A stretch of DNA of 64,000 nucleotides. It comes from an uncultured Bacteroides sp. Its GTDB lineage: Bacteria > Bacteroidota > Bacteroidia > Bacteroidales > Bacteroidaceae. Below are positions 52,639-62,814 of the stretch, piece by piece (positions within the stretch are counted from its first letter, which is position 1; each line of letters starts with the position of its first letter). The notes beneath the pieces were generated by a model, which made no database searches, was not told where the DNA came from, and saw only the letters and a program-made list of their open reading frames with translations. The stretch is taken from the NCBI RefSeq assembly GCF_963677715.1, contig NZ_OY782493.1:620001-684000 (forward strand), given 5' to 3'. The position numbers were made by a program, and so were the translations under genes.

Positions 52639-54936
52639 TTACTCGATAAAACGGTAATTGAACAACTGCCAACCTAGTGTTAAGCCAACATTCCAATCTT
52701 TACTTGGTGAGCTATAATGATTTACATATGCAGAGATAGATCCAAAAGATAATTGACATACAATGGACACTTCACCCAGGTATTCAAATTCTGAAAATGA
52801 TTTCCCATAATATGCTTTTTTAATTGAATTTTGTTTGATGGGGAAAATGGGGATAAACCCATAAAATTCACCTCTAATATGAAATAGATCATTTAGGCGC
52901 ACTATTGGTTTTATTCCAGCAGCAAAGTACTGATTGGCCCGAAAAGCTTCATTGTAAGTCAATTTACTATGAGGCGTTGGGGAAAATTCTCCTGCTTGAA
53001 GTAATGTAGCCGTATAATTTTCAGAGAAGTTTTTTGATGAAATTAATCCATTGACATACCAACCCAAAGTAAAGTTTGGTGCAATTTTATGATATTTTTC
53101 TCTTGTATACGAAAGCTGTAACCAGGAATGTCTTTTCTCATATTTAGCTTGTGTGTCGGTTGAGTTTCCAGGATGATAATACTCTTTTCCTGTATATATT
53201 TGAGCAATTAAAGCTTCTCTATATCCTCGAGTTGAGAATTGACGAGCGTTAAGCGTGCTTCCGTTAAAACTAATAGATCCGCCATAAAGATTATATATAC
53301 TTTTATCATCTTTATCTTTGTCAAAATCTATTATATTGCTTTGATAGTATTGATCTTCAAATCGAGCCATTCCAACTCCAAATTCGGCTCTTTTGCTAGA
53401 AAGGAATGGAAGTGCTACTATCATTTTCATAAAACGTTCGTCTTTACTATTAAAAGCCGGTATATCTCTATTGGAAAATAGTTTATCTTTTTTAAAATAA
53501 TCAAATGTACTTATTGAAGCTATAAAACGATAAGAGGTAGGCATAGTAGTGGGAAAATCTACTTTGGCCATTAATTGAAGATTATTATATATTTTACCCA
53601 CTTGACCGTCAAAAGTTAATTCTTTTGAGTAGTAGTTGAGATCTTGAAACGCTAGCCCAAAATATATTTGATTAGAATTTGTAGTTGATACATTGCCGCC
53701 AACACGAATTGAAAAATTATCCTCCATTTTTACATTAAGATGTAGATCGTAAGTTTTGTCGTTAGGGTTATAGATGGCATGAGGGATTATTTCAGAAATA
53801 ATATTATCAGAAAGAAGGCGAAAATAGCCTCGTTTCAAATCTTCATAAGTAAATTCTTTATTATCCGATTCATGAAATTCTTTTTTAATATATATTTGTT
53901 GTTGTGCATTGGCGCCCTCAATAAAAATATTTTTAAAGCGCAATTTTGGATAATTACTTTTATAAACCAAACGTCTTAAACGAATATTATCAGCATTCAC
54001 TCTTCGAGGTATTCGGCTTTTTATAGAATCCATAAGACTCATTGTACGGTCATAGCCTATCTTCTCTAATTCGTCTATTCGTTGAAAATCTAACAAGTTA
54101 ACATCTCCATATTTAAAAGTCATTACTATTCCCGCTGAATCGGGTATTGAATAATCGGTCTTTTGCATAACCATATTTTCTATTTGACTCATTAAATCGT
54201 TCTCATCCGGTTTTGTAGGATTTTTGGCTACCACACTGCCTATTATTATATCTGGATTAAAGTCATTTCGCATTACATCCGTTGGAAAATTATTATAGAT
54301 TCCGCCGTCGTAGGCCAAAACGCTATCTATTTTAATGGGCTTAAAAACGAATGGGAAGCTCATCGAGGCACGTACTGCATCTCCCAGATCTCCTTTTCTG
54401 AGAATTATTTGTTTTTTATTATAAACATCGGACGCAACGCAGCGAAAAGGGATAAATAATTTATTGAAATTTCCTCCACAAGCTGCTGTGGCTCGTGCAA
54501 ATAGATCAATAAACACTAAATTCATTTGTATTGGATTAATAACACTTGTAGGAAGAAACTGTGGTTTTACATTTAATGAATCTTTAAAAGAAAGACGAAT
54601 ATTAAAAAATTCAGGAGTAGGGCGATTCTTTTTGAAGTAGTAAATATAATTCTCTTCTACTTGGCCGGAATACCACCGTTTAAAGTCATCGGATCGCAAT
54701 AGTGCTTCCATTTCATCAGGAGAATATCCCATAGCATATAATGAACCTATAATTGCTCCCATTGATGTACCGGCAATATAATCTATAGGTATATTGTTCT
54801 CTTCTAATGCTCTAATGATGCCGATATGCGTGAGACCTTTTGCGCCACCACCACTTAACACGAGCCCTACTTTTTGAGCATTAGCAGTTGCTAGGATAAA
54901 AATATTGCAGAGGAAGAGCAAAAAGATTTTCTTCAT
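52639..54936 (-). CDS. Outer-membrane patatin-like phospholipase with Omp85-type barrel
   Basis: A 765-residue secreted protein in which a patatin lipase is joined to a membrane barrel. Signal peptide MKKIFLLFLCNIFILATANA. The patatin domain has LVLSGGGAKGLTHIG (25-39), nucleophile S58 in GTSMGA and the aspartate in YDGGIYNNFP. Residues about 330-410 form a POTRA-like module, and the rest is a beta-rich Omp85/surface-antigen barrel ending LGWQLFNYRFIE. The layout resembles PlpD-type autotransported lipases. The long frame to 54966 is trimmed to the ATG that starts the signal peptide. Substrate unknown. Confidence 0.88.
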   Translation of the reverse strand: MKKIFLLFLCNIFILATANAQKVGLVLSGGGAKGLTHIGIIRALEENNIPIDYIAGTSMGAIIGSLYAMGYSPDEMEALLRSDDFKRWYSGQVEENYIYYFKKNRPTPEFFNIRLSFKDSLNVKPQFLPTSVINPIQMNLVFIDLFARATAACGGNFNKLFIPFRCVASDVYNKKQIILRKGDLGDAVRASMSFPFVFKPIKIDSVLAYDGGIYNNFPTDVMRNDFNPDIIIGSVVAKNPTKPDENDLMSQIENMVMQKTDYSIPDSAGIVMTFKYGDVNLLDFQRIDELEKIGYDRTMSLMDSIKSRIPRRVNADNIRLRRLVYKSNYPKLRFKNIFIEGANAQQQIYIKKEFHESDNKEFTYEDLKRGYFRLLSDNIISEIIPHAIYNPNDKTYDLHLNVKMEDNFSIRVGGNVSTTNSNQIYFGLAFQDLNYYSKELTFDGQVGKIYNNLQLMAKVDFPTTMPTSYRFIASISTFDYFKKDKLFSNRDIPAFNSKDERFMKMIVALPFLSSKRAEFGVGMARFEDQYYQSNIIDFDKDKDDKSIYNLYGGSISFNGSTLNARQFSTRGYREALIAQIYTGKEYYHPGNSTDTQAKYEKRHSWLQLSYTREKYHKIAPNFTLGWYVNGLISSKNFSENYTATLLQAGEFSPTPHSKLTYNEAFRANQYFAAGIKPIVRLNDLFHIRGEFYGFIPIFPIKQNSIKKAYYGKSFSEFEYLGEVSIVCQLSFGSISAYVNHYSSPSKDWNVGLTLGWQLFNYRFIE

Positions 54937-55033
54937 AAGTATGTGACATTTTTTAGCCGTTATCATTCTTCACTGAACAAACCCAAATTTATAGTTTTTT
55001 TTTTGATTAGTCTTTTTAAATTTGAATTATTCA

Positions 55034-55072
55034 ATAAAAAAAGCATTGCACGTTTAAGAAAACGGCAATGCT
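55034..55072 (-). terminator. Terminator after htpG
   Basis: AGCATTGC (55042-55049) pairs with GCAATGCT (55065-55072), with an inner CGTTT/AAACG extension and a T run on the minus strand. Confidence 0.8.
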
Positions 55073-55108
55073 CTAATAATTAAATTATTTTGATTTGAAT
55101 TCAAGTCA

Positions 55109-57154
55109 TTAAATAAATTCAATGCTCCTTTTTACAAAATTATTTAATTCTTCGCCTTTAAGCATGCTATTTTGTAATAATGCAAGGTCTATGAGTTGGC
55201 GAACTATTTTATTTTTGTTGGCATAGTCTATAAAGATAAGTTCCTTTTTCTTCTTTAATTCTTCGCCTTGTTTATCTAAGTCACTTAATTCATCTTTTTC
55301 AGCTGTGGAAATTTCTTCGTCTTTTTTCCCTTCTTGCCTTTTTTTCAAATCATTGCGGTGGTTGGTCACTGTATCTAGTTCTGCCTGAATCGATGCTGTT
55401 AATGGGTCGCACTCTCTTTCTTCATCAGTTAATACGTCTTTTATTAGCTTATGATCTGTATTTAGAACAATATTGAACATATCAGGCATTTCGCCGTAAA
55501 AACTCATACCTGCCTGTATGTTAGCCATTTCTTTCATACGACGCATATATTCACTTTGAGTAATTACTACAGGGGCACTGTTTTCTCCTAAGTTTTGCAC
55601 TACCACGTTAAATTCTTTTTTCTCAACTTTGGGTAGTTGGCTTTTGAAAGCTATTGTAATTGCATCTTGTTTATTTGCTTCGAGTATATTCTCTTTTTTG
55701 TCTTCTTTCACAATAAGGTTGTCAATCACATCGCTGTCTACGCGGGTAAACTGCGATTTCTCGAACTTTTGCTCTAGCGTGCTAACCAAGGCTATATCGA
55801 GTTGTCCATTCATTAGCAATACATTGTATCCTTTATTCTTAGCCGTTTCTATATAGCTATATTGCTCATCTTTATTGCTTGCGTATAAGTAAATGAGGTT
55901 TCCTTCTTTGTTTGTTTGATTATCTTTTATTAGAGTTTTATATTCTTCAAATGTATAGAATTTACCATCTGTATCAGTAAATAAAGAAAACTTTTCTGCC
56001 TTTTCATAGAAATCATCTTGAGTGAGCATTCCGTAGTTAATGAATATTTTTAAATCATTCCATTTTTCTTCGAATTCTTTGCGTTCATTTTTAAATATAG
56101 ATTGTAGTCTGTCTGATACTTTTTTAGAAATATGAGATGATATTTTTTTTACGTTAGAGTCACTTTGCAGGTATGAACGAGAGACGTTTAATGGAATGTC
56201 AGGAGAATCAATTACGCCGTGCATTAATGTCAGAAAATCAGGAACTATACCTTCAACAGAGTCTGTTACATACACTTGATTACAGTATAATTGAATTTTA
56301 TTTTTATTTAAATCAATATTGTTTTTAACTTTTGGAAAATAGAGAATTCCTGTTAAATGGAATGGGTAATCTACATTTAGATGAATCCAAAATAAGGGTT
56401 CATCGGACATGGGGTAAAGATCACTGTAGAATTTTTTGTAATCTTCATCTTTAAGTTCACTTGGCTTACGAGTCCACAATGGGTTGGTTTCATTAATAAT
56501 ATTGTCTTCCGCGGTTTCTACCTGTTTGCTATCTTTCCATTCTTTCTTTTTGCCAAAAGCTATGGGGACAGGCAAAAAACTGCAATATTTTTTTAATAAA
56601 GATGAAATTCGGGCTTCTTCCAAAAATTCTTTGCAGTCATCATCAATATATAATACAATATCTGTTCCACGGTCAGTTTTGTCTGCATCAGAAATTGTAA
56701 ATTCAGGACTACCGTCGCAGCTCCATTTTATAGCTTGTGCGCCTTCTTTATACGATTTTGTGATGATCTCAACCTTTTTAGAAACCATGAATGAAGAATA
56801 AAAACCGAGTCCGAAATGACCAATGATAGCATTGGCATCATTTTTATATTTCTCTAAGAAATCATTAGCACCAGAAAAGGCAATCTGATTGATATATTTG
56901 TCGATTTCTTCAGCACTTAAGCCAATACCTCTATCGGATATTGTAATTGTATCTTTACCTAAAGATACCCTAACAGTCAAATCACCTAATTCACCCTTAA
57001 AATCACCTAAAGAAGACAGCGTTTTTAGCTTTTGGCTGGCATCAACAGCATTAGATACTATTTCCCGTAGAAAAATTTCATGATCACTATATAAGAACTT
57101 TTTAATAACGGGGAAAATATTCTCAGTTGTTACCCCAATATTTCCTTTTTGCAT
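55109..57154 (-). CDS. htpG: Hsp90-family chaperone HtpG
   Basis: An ATP-dependent cytoplasmic chaperone. The 681-residue protein has the GHKL ATPase domain (FLREIVSNAVDASQKL, ISDRGIGLSAEEID, GHFGLGFYSSFMV) followed by the middle domain (PLFWIHLNVDYPFHLTGILYFP, NVSRSYLQSD) and a C-terminal dimerisation region. A charged stretch with KKDEEISTAEKDELSDLDKQ interrupts the C-terminal part. It is downstream of clpC on the same strand but separated by a terminator. Confidence 0.95.
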   Translation of the reverse strand: MQKGNIGVTTENIFPVIKKFLYSDHEIFLREIVSNAVDASQKLKTLSSLGDFKGELGDLTVRVSLGKDTITISDRGIGLSAEEIDKYINQIAFSGANDFLEKYKNDANAIIGHFGLGFYSSFMVSKKVEIITKSYKEGAQAIKWSCDGSPEFTISDADKTDRGTDIVLYIDDDCKEFLEEARISSLLKKYCSFLPVPIAFGKKKEWKDSKQVETAEDNIINETNPLWTRKPSELKDEDYKKFYSDLYPMSDEPLFWIHLNVDYPFHLTGILYFPKVKNNIDLNKNKIQLYCNQVYVTDSVEGIVPDFLTLMHGVIDSPDIPLNVSRSYLQSDSNVKKISSHISKKVSDRLQSIFKNERKEFEEKWNDLKIFINYGMLTQDDFYEKAEKFSLFTDTDGKFYTFEEYKTLIKDNQTNKEGNLIYLYASNKDEQYSYIETAKNKGYNVLLMNGQLDIALVSTLEQKFEKSQFTRVDSDVIDNLIVKEDKKENILEANKQDAITIAFKSQLPKVEKKEFNVVVQNLGENSAPVVITQSEYMRRMKEMANIQAGMSFYGEMPDMFNIVLNTDHKLIKDVLTDEERECDPLTASIQAELDTVTNHRNDLKKRQEGKKDEEISTAEKDELSDLDKQGEELKKKKELIFIDYANKNKIVRQLIDLALLQNSMLKGEELNNFVKRSIEFI

Positions 57155-57207
57155 AATAAAATATTTTTATTTATTTAGACTAGTACTGATATTTTTATTT
57201 CTATAAG

Positions 57208-57246
57208 GACAAAAAAAATGCCAGACTAGGCTAGCCTGACATTTTG
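57208..57246 (-). terminator. Terminator after clpC
   Basis: An imperfect 15-bp hairpin (outer AAAATG with CATTTT, inner CTAG/CTAG palindrome) followed by a T run on the minus strand, just beyond the clpC stop. Confidence 0.75.
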
Positions 57247-57264
57247 ACGGTCTAAATTAATTGA

Positions 57265-59799
57265 TTATTTTTTTTCTTCTCTAATCATTTCTAATTCATT
57301 GTTTGCTTCGTTAGGACTTACCCTAATAGTATCGCCATCTTTTAGTGAGGAGGAAATAATTAACTCTGAGAGTTTATCTTCCAAATAATTTTGTATAGCA
57401 CGTTTTAGTGGACGAGCTCCATATTGCACATCATATCCTTTTGATGCAATAAGCTTTTTGGCCGCATCGTCTACTTCAAGCGTATAGCCTATTGAGGCTA
57501 TTCTTGAATAAAGTCCACTGAGTTCAATATCTACGATTTTAATAATAGCCTCCAAAGATAGTTGGTCAAAGGTTATTATTTCATCCACACGATTTAAAAA
57601 CTCGGGTGCAAATGATTTATTTAATGCTTTTTGAATTACATTCTGTGAAAATGCTTTGTTATCAACTTGACTATTTGTTGAAAAGCCCACACCTCTTCCG
57701 AAATCTTTTAACTGGCGTGTGCCAATATTGGAAGTCATGATAATAACAGTATTTTTAAAATCTACGATTCTGCCATAACTGTCAGTCAGTCTGCCTTCAT
57801 CCATCACTTGCAGCAAAAGATTAAAGACATCAGGATGAGCTTTTTCTATTTCATCAAGTAGAATTATTGAATAAGGTTTGCGACGTACCTTCTCTGTCAG
57901 CTGGCCTCCTTCTTCATAACCTACGTATCCCGGAGGAGCTCCAACAAGACGAGAAACGGTGAATTTCTCCATGAATTCACTCATGTCAATACGGATAAGA
58001 GCATCTGACGAACCAAACATGTATTTAGCTAACTCTTTAGCCAAATGGGTTTTGCCTACGCCTGTAGGGCCAAGGAACATAAATGTACCGATGGGCTTAT
58101 TTGGATCTTTCAAGCCTACACGGCTACGTAAAATTGCTTTTACCAGTTTTTCTATAGCGGCATTTTGGGCTATAACCTTTAATTCCAAATCGTCCTTCAT
58201 ATGCGCAAGTTTAGCTCCTTCAGCTTGTGCCATACGCTGTACGGGAATGCCTGACATCATAGAAACGACATTGGCTATATCTTCTTCATTAACCGTTTGT
58301 CTGTTATCTTTTAAGGTAGCTTCCCAATCTTTTTTCATCTGATCGAGCTGTGCCAAAAGTTCTTTTTCTTTATCTCTATAGCTAGCCGCAAGCTCATAAT
58401 TTTGTAATTTAACAGCTTCATTTTTTTGAGCTTTAGTGCCCTCGATAAGACGTTCTTGTTCTTCTATTTCTTTCGGAACACTAATATTTGTTAAGTGAAT
58501 ACGTGAACCTGATTCATCAAGCGCATCTATTGCTTTATCGGGGAAATTATGATCAGTTATATAGCGATCTGTCAGTTTTACACAAGCTTCAAGTGCAGCG
58601 TCTGTATAATTTACATTATGGTGGTCCTCGTATTTATCTTTTATATTTTTTAAGATTTGCAGGGTCTCTTCAGCGGTAGTGGGTTCCACTATTATTTTTT
58701 GAAAACGACGTTCTAATGCACCGTCTTTTTCTATATTCTTTCTGTATTCATCAAGAGTTGTAGCTCCGATGCATTGTATTTCTCCGCGCGCCAAAGCGGG
58801 CTTTAGCATGTTGGCTGCATCCATGGAACCAGCAGCCGATCCAGCTCCCACAATAGTATGAATCTCATCTATAAACACAATGACATTAGGATTCCTCTGC
58901 AATTCATTCAATATGGAACGAATGCGTTCTTCAAATTGCCCGCGATATTTTGTTCCTGCCACAACAGAGGTCATATCTAGTGCTACAACGCGTTTATCAA
59001 ATAATATGCGTGAAACTTTTTTTTGTATAATCCGAAGAGCTAATCCCTCTACAATAGCTGATTTTCCTACGCCGGGTTCACCTATTAATATAGGATTATT
59101 TTTCTTTCGACGACTTAAAATTTGAGCCAATCGCTCAATTTCACGTTCACGCCCAACAACAGGATCTAGTTTTCCTTCTTCAGCTGCTTTTGTCATATCA
59201 GTACCGAAATTATCGAGAACCGGAGTTTCATTAGCTGGTTTTTTGATTGCTTGAGCTGGTTGTTGGTGTTCTGGCTGGTTTCTACTGCCAGCAGAGTGGG
59301 AATTATCCATTTCATCATCATCTTCGTCGTCGTCTTCGGTAAAACCTAAACCTGAATTAATGTCAGGCTGCAAAGATATTTGTTCGAATATTTTCCTGTA
59401 ATCTACATTGTTTTCCTCTAATATTGCTGCTGCTATATTATGTTTGTCTTTCAGAATAGCAAGTAGAAGATGTTCTGTATCAGCAATGTGGCTTTTAAGT
59501 AAACGTGCTTCAAGGATACCCATTTTTAGAATTCTTGAAGCATCATTAGATAAAGGCACATCTGCATCAGGTAGCAACATTTCGTCTTGATGCAATTTTA
59601 GCATGCTTTCTATTCGCATTTTTAACCCGGGAAGGTTTATATTCAATCCGGAAAGAATTTCAATTGCTTTACCTTCGCCATCTCGAATGAGCCCTAATAA
59701 AAGGTGTTCGGGTCCTATATAGCTGTTTTTTAGGCGATTTGCTTCTTCTTTGCTATATATGATGATCTCAGAAACCTTTGGTGAGAATTGATTATTCAT
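57265..59799 (-). CDS. clpC: ATP-dependent Clp protease ATP-binding subunit ClpC
   Basis: A hexameric AAA+ unfoldase that feeds proteins to ClpP. The 844-residue protein has a Clp N-domain (residues 1-145), an acidic linker rich in Asp (155-164), AAA1 with Walker A GEPGVGKS (240-247), a UVR-like/M-domain coiled coil ([20 protein letters not shown]) and AAA2 with Walker [12 protein letters not shown] in RGVGFSTNS is the ClpP-docking tripeptide. The acidic linker is longer than in Bacillus ClpC. Promoter element TATATTTG at 59833-59840. Confidence 0.93.
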   Translation of the reverse strand: MNNQFSPKVSEIIIYSKEEANRLKNSYIGPEHLLLGLIRDGEGKAIEILSGLNINLPGLKMRIESMLKLHQDEMLLPDADVPLSNDASRILKMGILEARLLKSHIADTEHLLLAILKDKHNIAAAILEENNVDYRKIFEQISLQPDINSGLGFTEDDDEDDDEMDNSHSAGSRNQPEHQQPAQAIKKPANETPVLDNFGTDMTKAAEEGKLDPVVGREREIERLAQILSRRKKNNPILIGEPGVGKSAIVEGLALRIIQKKVSRILFDKRVVALDMTSVVAGTKYRGQFEERIRSILNELQRNPNVIVFIDEIHTIVGAGSAAGSMDAANMLKPALARGEIQCIGATTLDEYRKNIEKDGALERRFQKIIVEPTTAEETLQILKNIKDKYEDHHNVNYTDAALEACVKLTDRYITDHNFPDKAIDALDESGSRIHLTNISVPKEIEEQERLIEGTKAQKNEAVKLQNYELAASYRDKEKELLAQLDQMKKDWEATLKDNRQTVNEEDIANVVSMMSGIPVQRMAQAEGAKLAHMKDDLELKVIAQNAAIEKLVKAILRSRVGLKDPNKPIGTFMFLGPTGVGKTHLAKELAKYMFGSSDALIRIDMSEFMEKFTVSRLVGAPPGYVGYEEGGQLTEKVRRKPYSIILLDEIEKAHPDVFNLLLQVMDEGRLTDSYGRIVDFKNTVIIMTSNIGTRQLKDFGRGVGFSTNSQVDNKAFSQNVIQKALNKSFAPEFLNRVDEIITFDQLSLEAIIKIVDIELSGLYSRIASIGYTLEVDDAAKKLIASKGYDVQYGARPLKRAIQNYLEDKLSELIISSSLKDGDTIRVSPNEANNELEMIREEKK

Positions 59800-59832
59800 A
59801 ATTGTATATCCTTTCTATTAAATTATAAATGG

Positions 59833-59840
59833 CAAATATA
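59833..59840 (-). promoter_or_regulatory. Promoter -7 element of clpC
   Basis: TATATTTG on the minus strand, 33 bases before the start. A TATG sits 19 bases upstream, one base off TTTG. No CtsR-type tandem repeat seen. The rest of the 455-base gap to gyrA is AT-rich with no gene. Confidence 0.55.
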
Positions 59841-60177
59841 CGCAAATCTTATTTCCACACATAAAATTTGGTTTTTTATTAAGTATGAACAAATCCCATG
59901 CCATTTTTTGTAGTAAACGCTATTAAACGATATTGTGTTCATCTCATTAACTATATATTATAGAACGACCATCATAGCGATTTTTGATTTTAGTCATCAG
60001 TGTATATTTTGTTGACAATGAATAAACTCTATCTTAAGACTTCTGCTTTAACAATAGAATAAGCTCAACTACATTGATTTTATGAATGATTGAATATTAA
60101 AAAAATCCTCTATTATAAGCTTCAAGAGCCTTTTTGTGAGTAGAGCAAATGAAGCAATAAAGTTTTTTATGGAATAC

Positions 60178-60208
60178 TTTCGTATGTCACGAAAATGTAG
60201 TACTTTAG
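60178..60208 (+). promoter_or_regulatory. Possible gyrA promoter
   Basis: TTTC (60178-60181), 19-base spacer, TACTTTAG (60201-60208), one mismatch in each box. Leader would be about 40 bases. Confidence 0.35.
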
Positions 60209-60254
60209 CGTGGTTTTTCATAAGCCATAAATGTATAATTAATAATCTTTTTAA

Positions 60255-62783
60255 ATGCTTGAACAAGACAGAATTATAAAGATTAACATTGAAGAGGAGA
60301 TGAAGTCATCGTACATTGATTATTCGATGTCGGTAATAGTTTCGCGTGCCCTCCCAGATGTTAGAGATGGATTTAAGCCCGTTCATCGTAGAATTCTTTA
60401 CGGTATGATGGAGTTAGGAAATACGTCAGATAAACCTTATAAAAAATCAGCAAGAATTGTTGGTGAGGTGCTTGGTAAGTATCACCCACACGGCGATTCT
60501 TCCGTATATCTTGCCATGGTTAGAATGGCTCAGGAGTGGGCAATGCGTTATCCTTTAGTCGATGGGCAGGGAAACTTTGGCTCTGTCGATGGTGATAGTC
60601 CTGCTGCCATGCGTTACACCGAGGCACGCCTTAATAAAATGGGAGAGGAAATGATGCAGGATCTTTATAAAGAGACTGTAGATTTTGATCCGAATTTTGA
60701 CAATACGCTTTTGGAGCCCAAGGTTATGCCTACACGTATCCCAAATTTATTGGTTAATGGTGCATCTGGAATTGCTGTAGGTATGGCAACTAATATGCCT
60801 CCCCATAATCTTTCGGAGGTTATTGATGCCTGTGTTGTTTATTTAGATAATAAGGCAGTTCAAGTTGAAGAATTGATGAATTATGTAAAAGCTCCCGATT
60901 TTCCTACTGGAGGTTACATCTATGGGATGAGTGGAGTTCGCGAGGCTTTTCTAACTGGTCGTGGTCGAGTAGTGATGCGAGCCAGAGCTGAAATAGAATC
61001 GGGACAAACACATGATAAAATTGTTGTCACTGAGATTCCGTATAATGTTAATAAGGCTGAACTAATTAAAGCTATAGCTGATCTTGTTAACGAAAAGAAA
61101 ATAGAAGGAATATCAAATGCCAATGATGAGTCGGATCGTGAAGGTATGCGTATTGTTATTGATATAAAGCGTGATGCCAATGCTAGTGTTGTTTTAAATA
61201 AACTTTATAAGATGACATTACTTCAAACATCTTTTGGAGTAAATAATGTTGCGTTAGTTAATGGGCGTCCTAGAACGCTTAATTTACGAGATTTAATAGC
61301 CTATTTTGTTGATCACAGACACGATGTTGTTATTCGTCGGACTCAATTTGATTTAAAGAAAGCGAAAGAAAGGGCTCATATCCTTGAAGGTTTAATAATT
61401 GCTTCAGATAATATTGATGAGGTAATTAAACTTATTCGTGCGGCCAAAACGCCAAATGATGCCATTGCAAACTTAACGTTGCGTTTTAAACTTAGCGATA
61501 TTCAAGCTCGGGCAATTGTTGAAATGCGTCTTCGCCAACTTACTGGTTTAATGCAAGATCAGCTTCATGCAGAGTATGAAGAAATAATGAAGCAAATAGC
61601 CTATTTAGAGGGAATTCTGTCTGATGATGAACTTTGCCGTAAAGTTATTAAAGATGAACTGTTAGAAGTTAAGACTAAATTTGGAGATAATCGTCGTTCA
61701 GAAATAGTTTATTCGTCTGAGGAATTTAATCCAGAAGATTTCTATTCAGATGATGAAATGATTATTACTATTTCTCATTTAGGTTATATAAAACGTACAC
61801 CGTTGACCGAATTTCATTCTCAAAACCGCGGTGGGGTAGGTTCTAAGGGCACAGAAACTCGTGATGAGGATTTTGTTGAGCATATATATCCGGCTACTAT
61901 GCACAATACAATGATATTTTTCACTCAAAAAGGAAAATGTTATTGGCTCAAAGTATATGAGATCCCTGAAGGATCTAAGAATTCTAAGGGTAGAGCCATT
62001 CAAAACCTTCTTAATATTGATCCTAATGATGCAGTGAATGCCTATTTACGCGTTAAAGATTTGTTTGATGAAGAATACATTAATAGTCATTATGTCTTGT
62101 TTTGCACTAAAAATGGTGTAATAAAGAAGACATTGTTAGAACAATATTCGAGACCTCGTCAAAATGGCGTAAATGCTATTACTATTCGTGAGGATGATCA
62201 AGTTATAGAAGTACGCATGACTAATGGAGATAATGAAATAATTATAGCTAATAAAAATGGTCGTGCAATACGTTTTCATGAAAATGTAGTTCGTGTGATG
62301 GGACGTACGGCTACAGGTGTTCGTGGAATGACTCTTGACGAAGATAGTGCAGATGAGGTTGTCGGAATGGTTTGTATTAAGGATTTTGAAACGGAATCTA
62401 TAATGGTTGTATCTGAACAAGGATATGGAAAACGTTCTGAGATTGAAGATTATCGAAAAACTAATCGTGGTGGCAAGGGTGTTAAGACCATGAATATTAC
62501 TGATAAAACCGGGAAATTGGTGACAATTAAATCTGTGACAAATGATAATGATTTAATGATTATCAATAAATCTGGTATTACTATTCGTCTTAAAGTCGAA
62601 AATGTTAGAATAATGGGACGTGCAACACAAGGTGTCCGATTAATTAATCTTGAAAAACGCAATGACCAAATTGGATCCGTATGCAAGGTGAACTCTGAAT
62701 GTTTAGATGATGCATCTTCTCTATTAATTATAGATGAAGATGATTTGCCTAACAAACAAATAATTTCAGAAGATATAGAATAG
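60255..62783 (+). CDS. gyrA: DNA gyrase subunit A
   Basis: Cleaves and rejoins DNA in negative supercoiling. The 842-residue protein has the catalytic Y121 in [10 protein letters not shown]. The quinolone-resistance region is [18 protein letters not shown] (76-93), with S82 at the usual resistance position and L86 where E. coli has D87. The C-terminal pinwheel is present. The GyrA-box reads QNRGGVG near residue 523, degenerate from QRRGGRG. Start and length are normal for Bacteroides. A TPR gene follows after 31 bases. Confidence 0.96.
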   Translation: MLEQDRIIKINIEEEMKSSYIDYSMSVIVSRALPDVRDGFKPVHRRILYGMMELGNTSDKPYKKSARIVGEVLGKYHPHGDSSVYLAMVRMAQEWAMRYPLVDGQGNFGSVDGDSPAAMRYTEARLNKMGEEMMQDLYKETVDFDPNFDNTLLEPKVMPTRIPNLLVNGASGIAVGMATNMPPHNLSEVIDACVVYLDNKAVQVEELMNYVKAPDFPTGGYIYGMSGVREAFLTGRGRVVMRARAEIESGQTHDKIVVTEIPYNVNKAELIKAIADLVNEKKIEGISNANDESDREGMRIVIDIKRDANASVVLNKLYKMTLLQTSFGVNNVALVNGRPRTLNLRDLIAYFVDHRHDVVIRRTQFDLKKAKERAHILEGLIIASDNIDEVIKLIRAAKTPNDAIANLTLRFKLSDIQARAIVEMRLRQLTGLMQDQLHAEYEEIMKQIAYLEGILSDDELCRKVIKDELLEVKTKFGDNRRSEIVYSSEEFNPEDFYSDDEMIITISHLGYIKRTPLTEFHSQNRGGVGSKGTETRDEDFVEHIYPATMHNTMIFFTQKGKCYWLKVYEIPEGSKNSKGRAIQNLLNIDPNDAVNAYLRVKDLFDEEYINSHYVLFCTKNGVIKKTLLEQYSRPRQNGVNAITIREDDQVIEVRMTNGDNEIIIANKNGRAIRFHENVVRVMGRTATGVRGMTLDEDSADEVVGMVCIKDFETESIMVVSEQGYGKRSEIEDYRKTNRGGKGVKTMNITDKTGKLVTIKSVTNDNDLMIINKSGITIRLKVENVRIMGRATQGVRLINLEKRNDQIGSVCKVNSECLDDASSLLIIDEDDLPNKQIISEDIE

Positions 62784-62814
62784 ACATAATATTAATAATT
62801 AATCAACAACAATC

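Noticed and set aside
59800-60254. Small gene or RNA between clpC and gyrA
   Set aside because: Only short AT-rich frames without ribosome-site or family signal, and no terminator-like hairpin was found.
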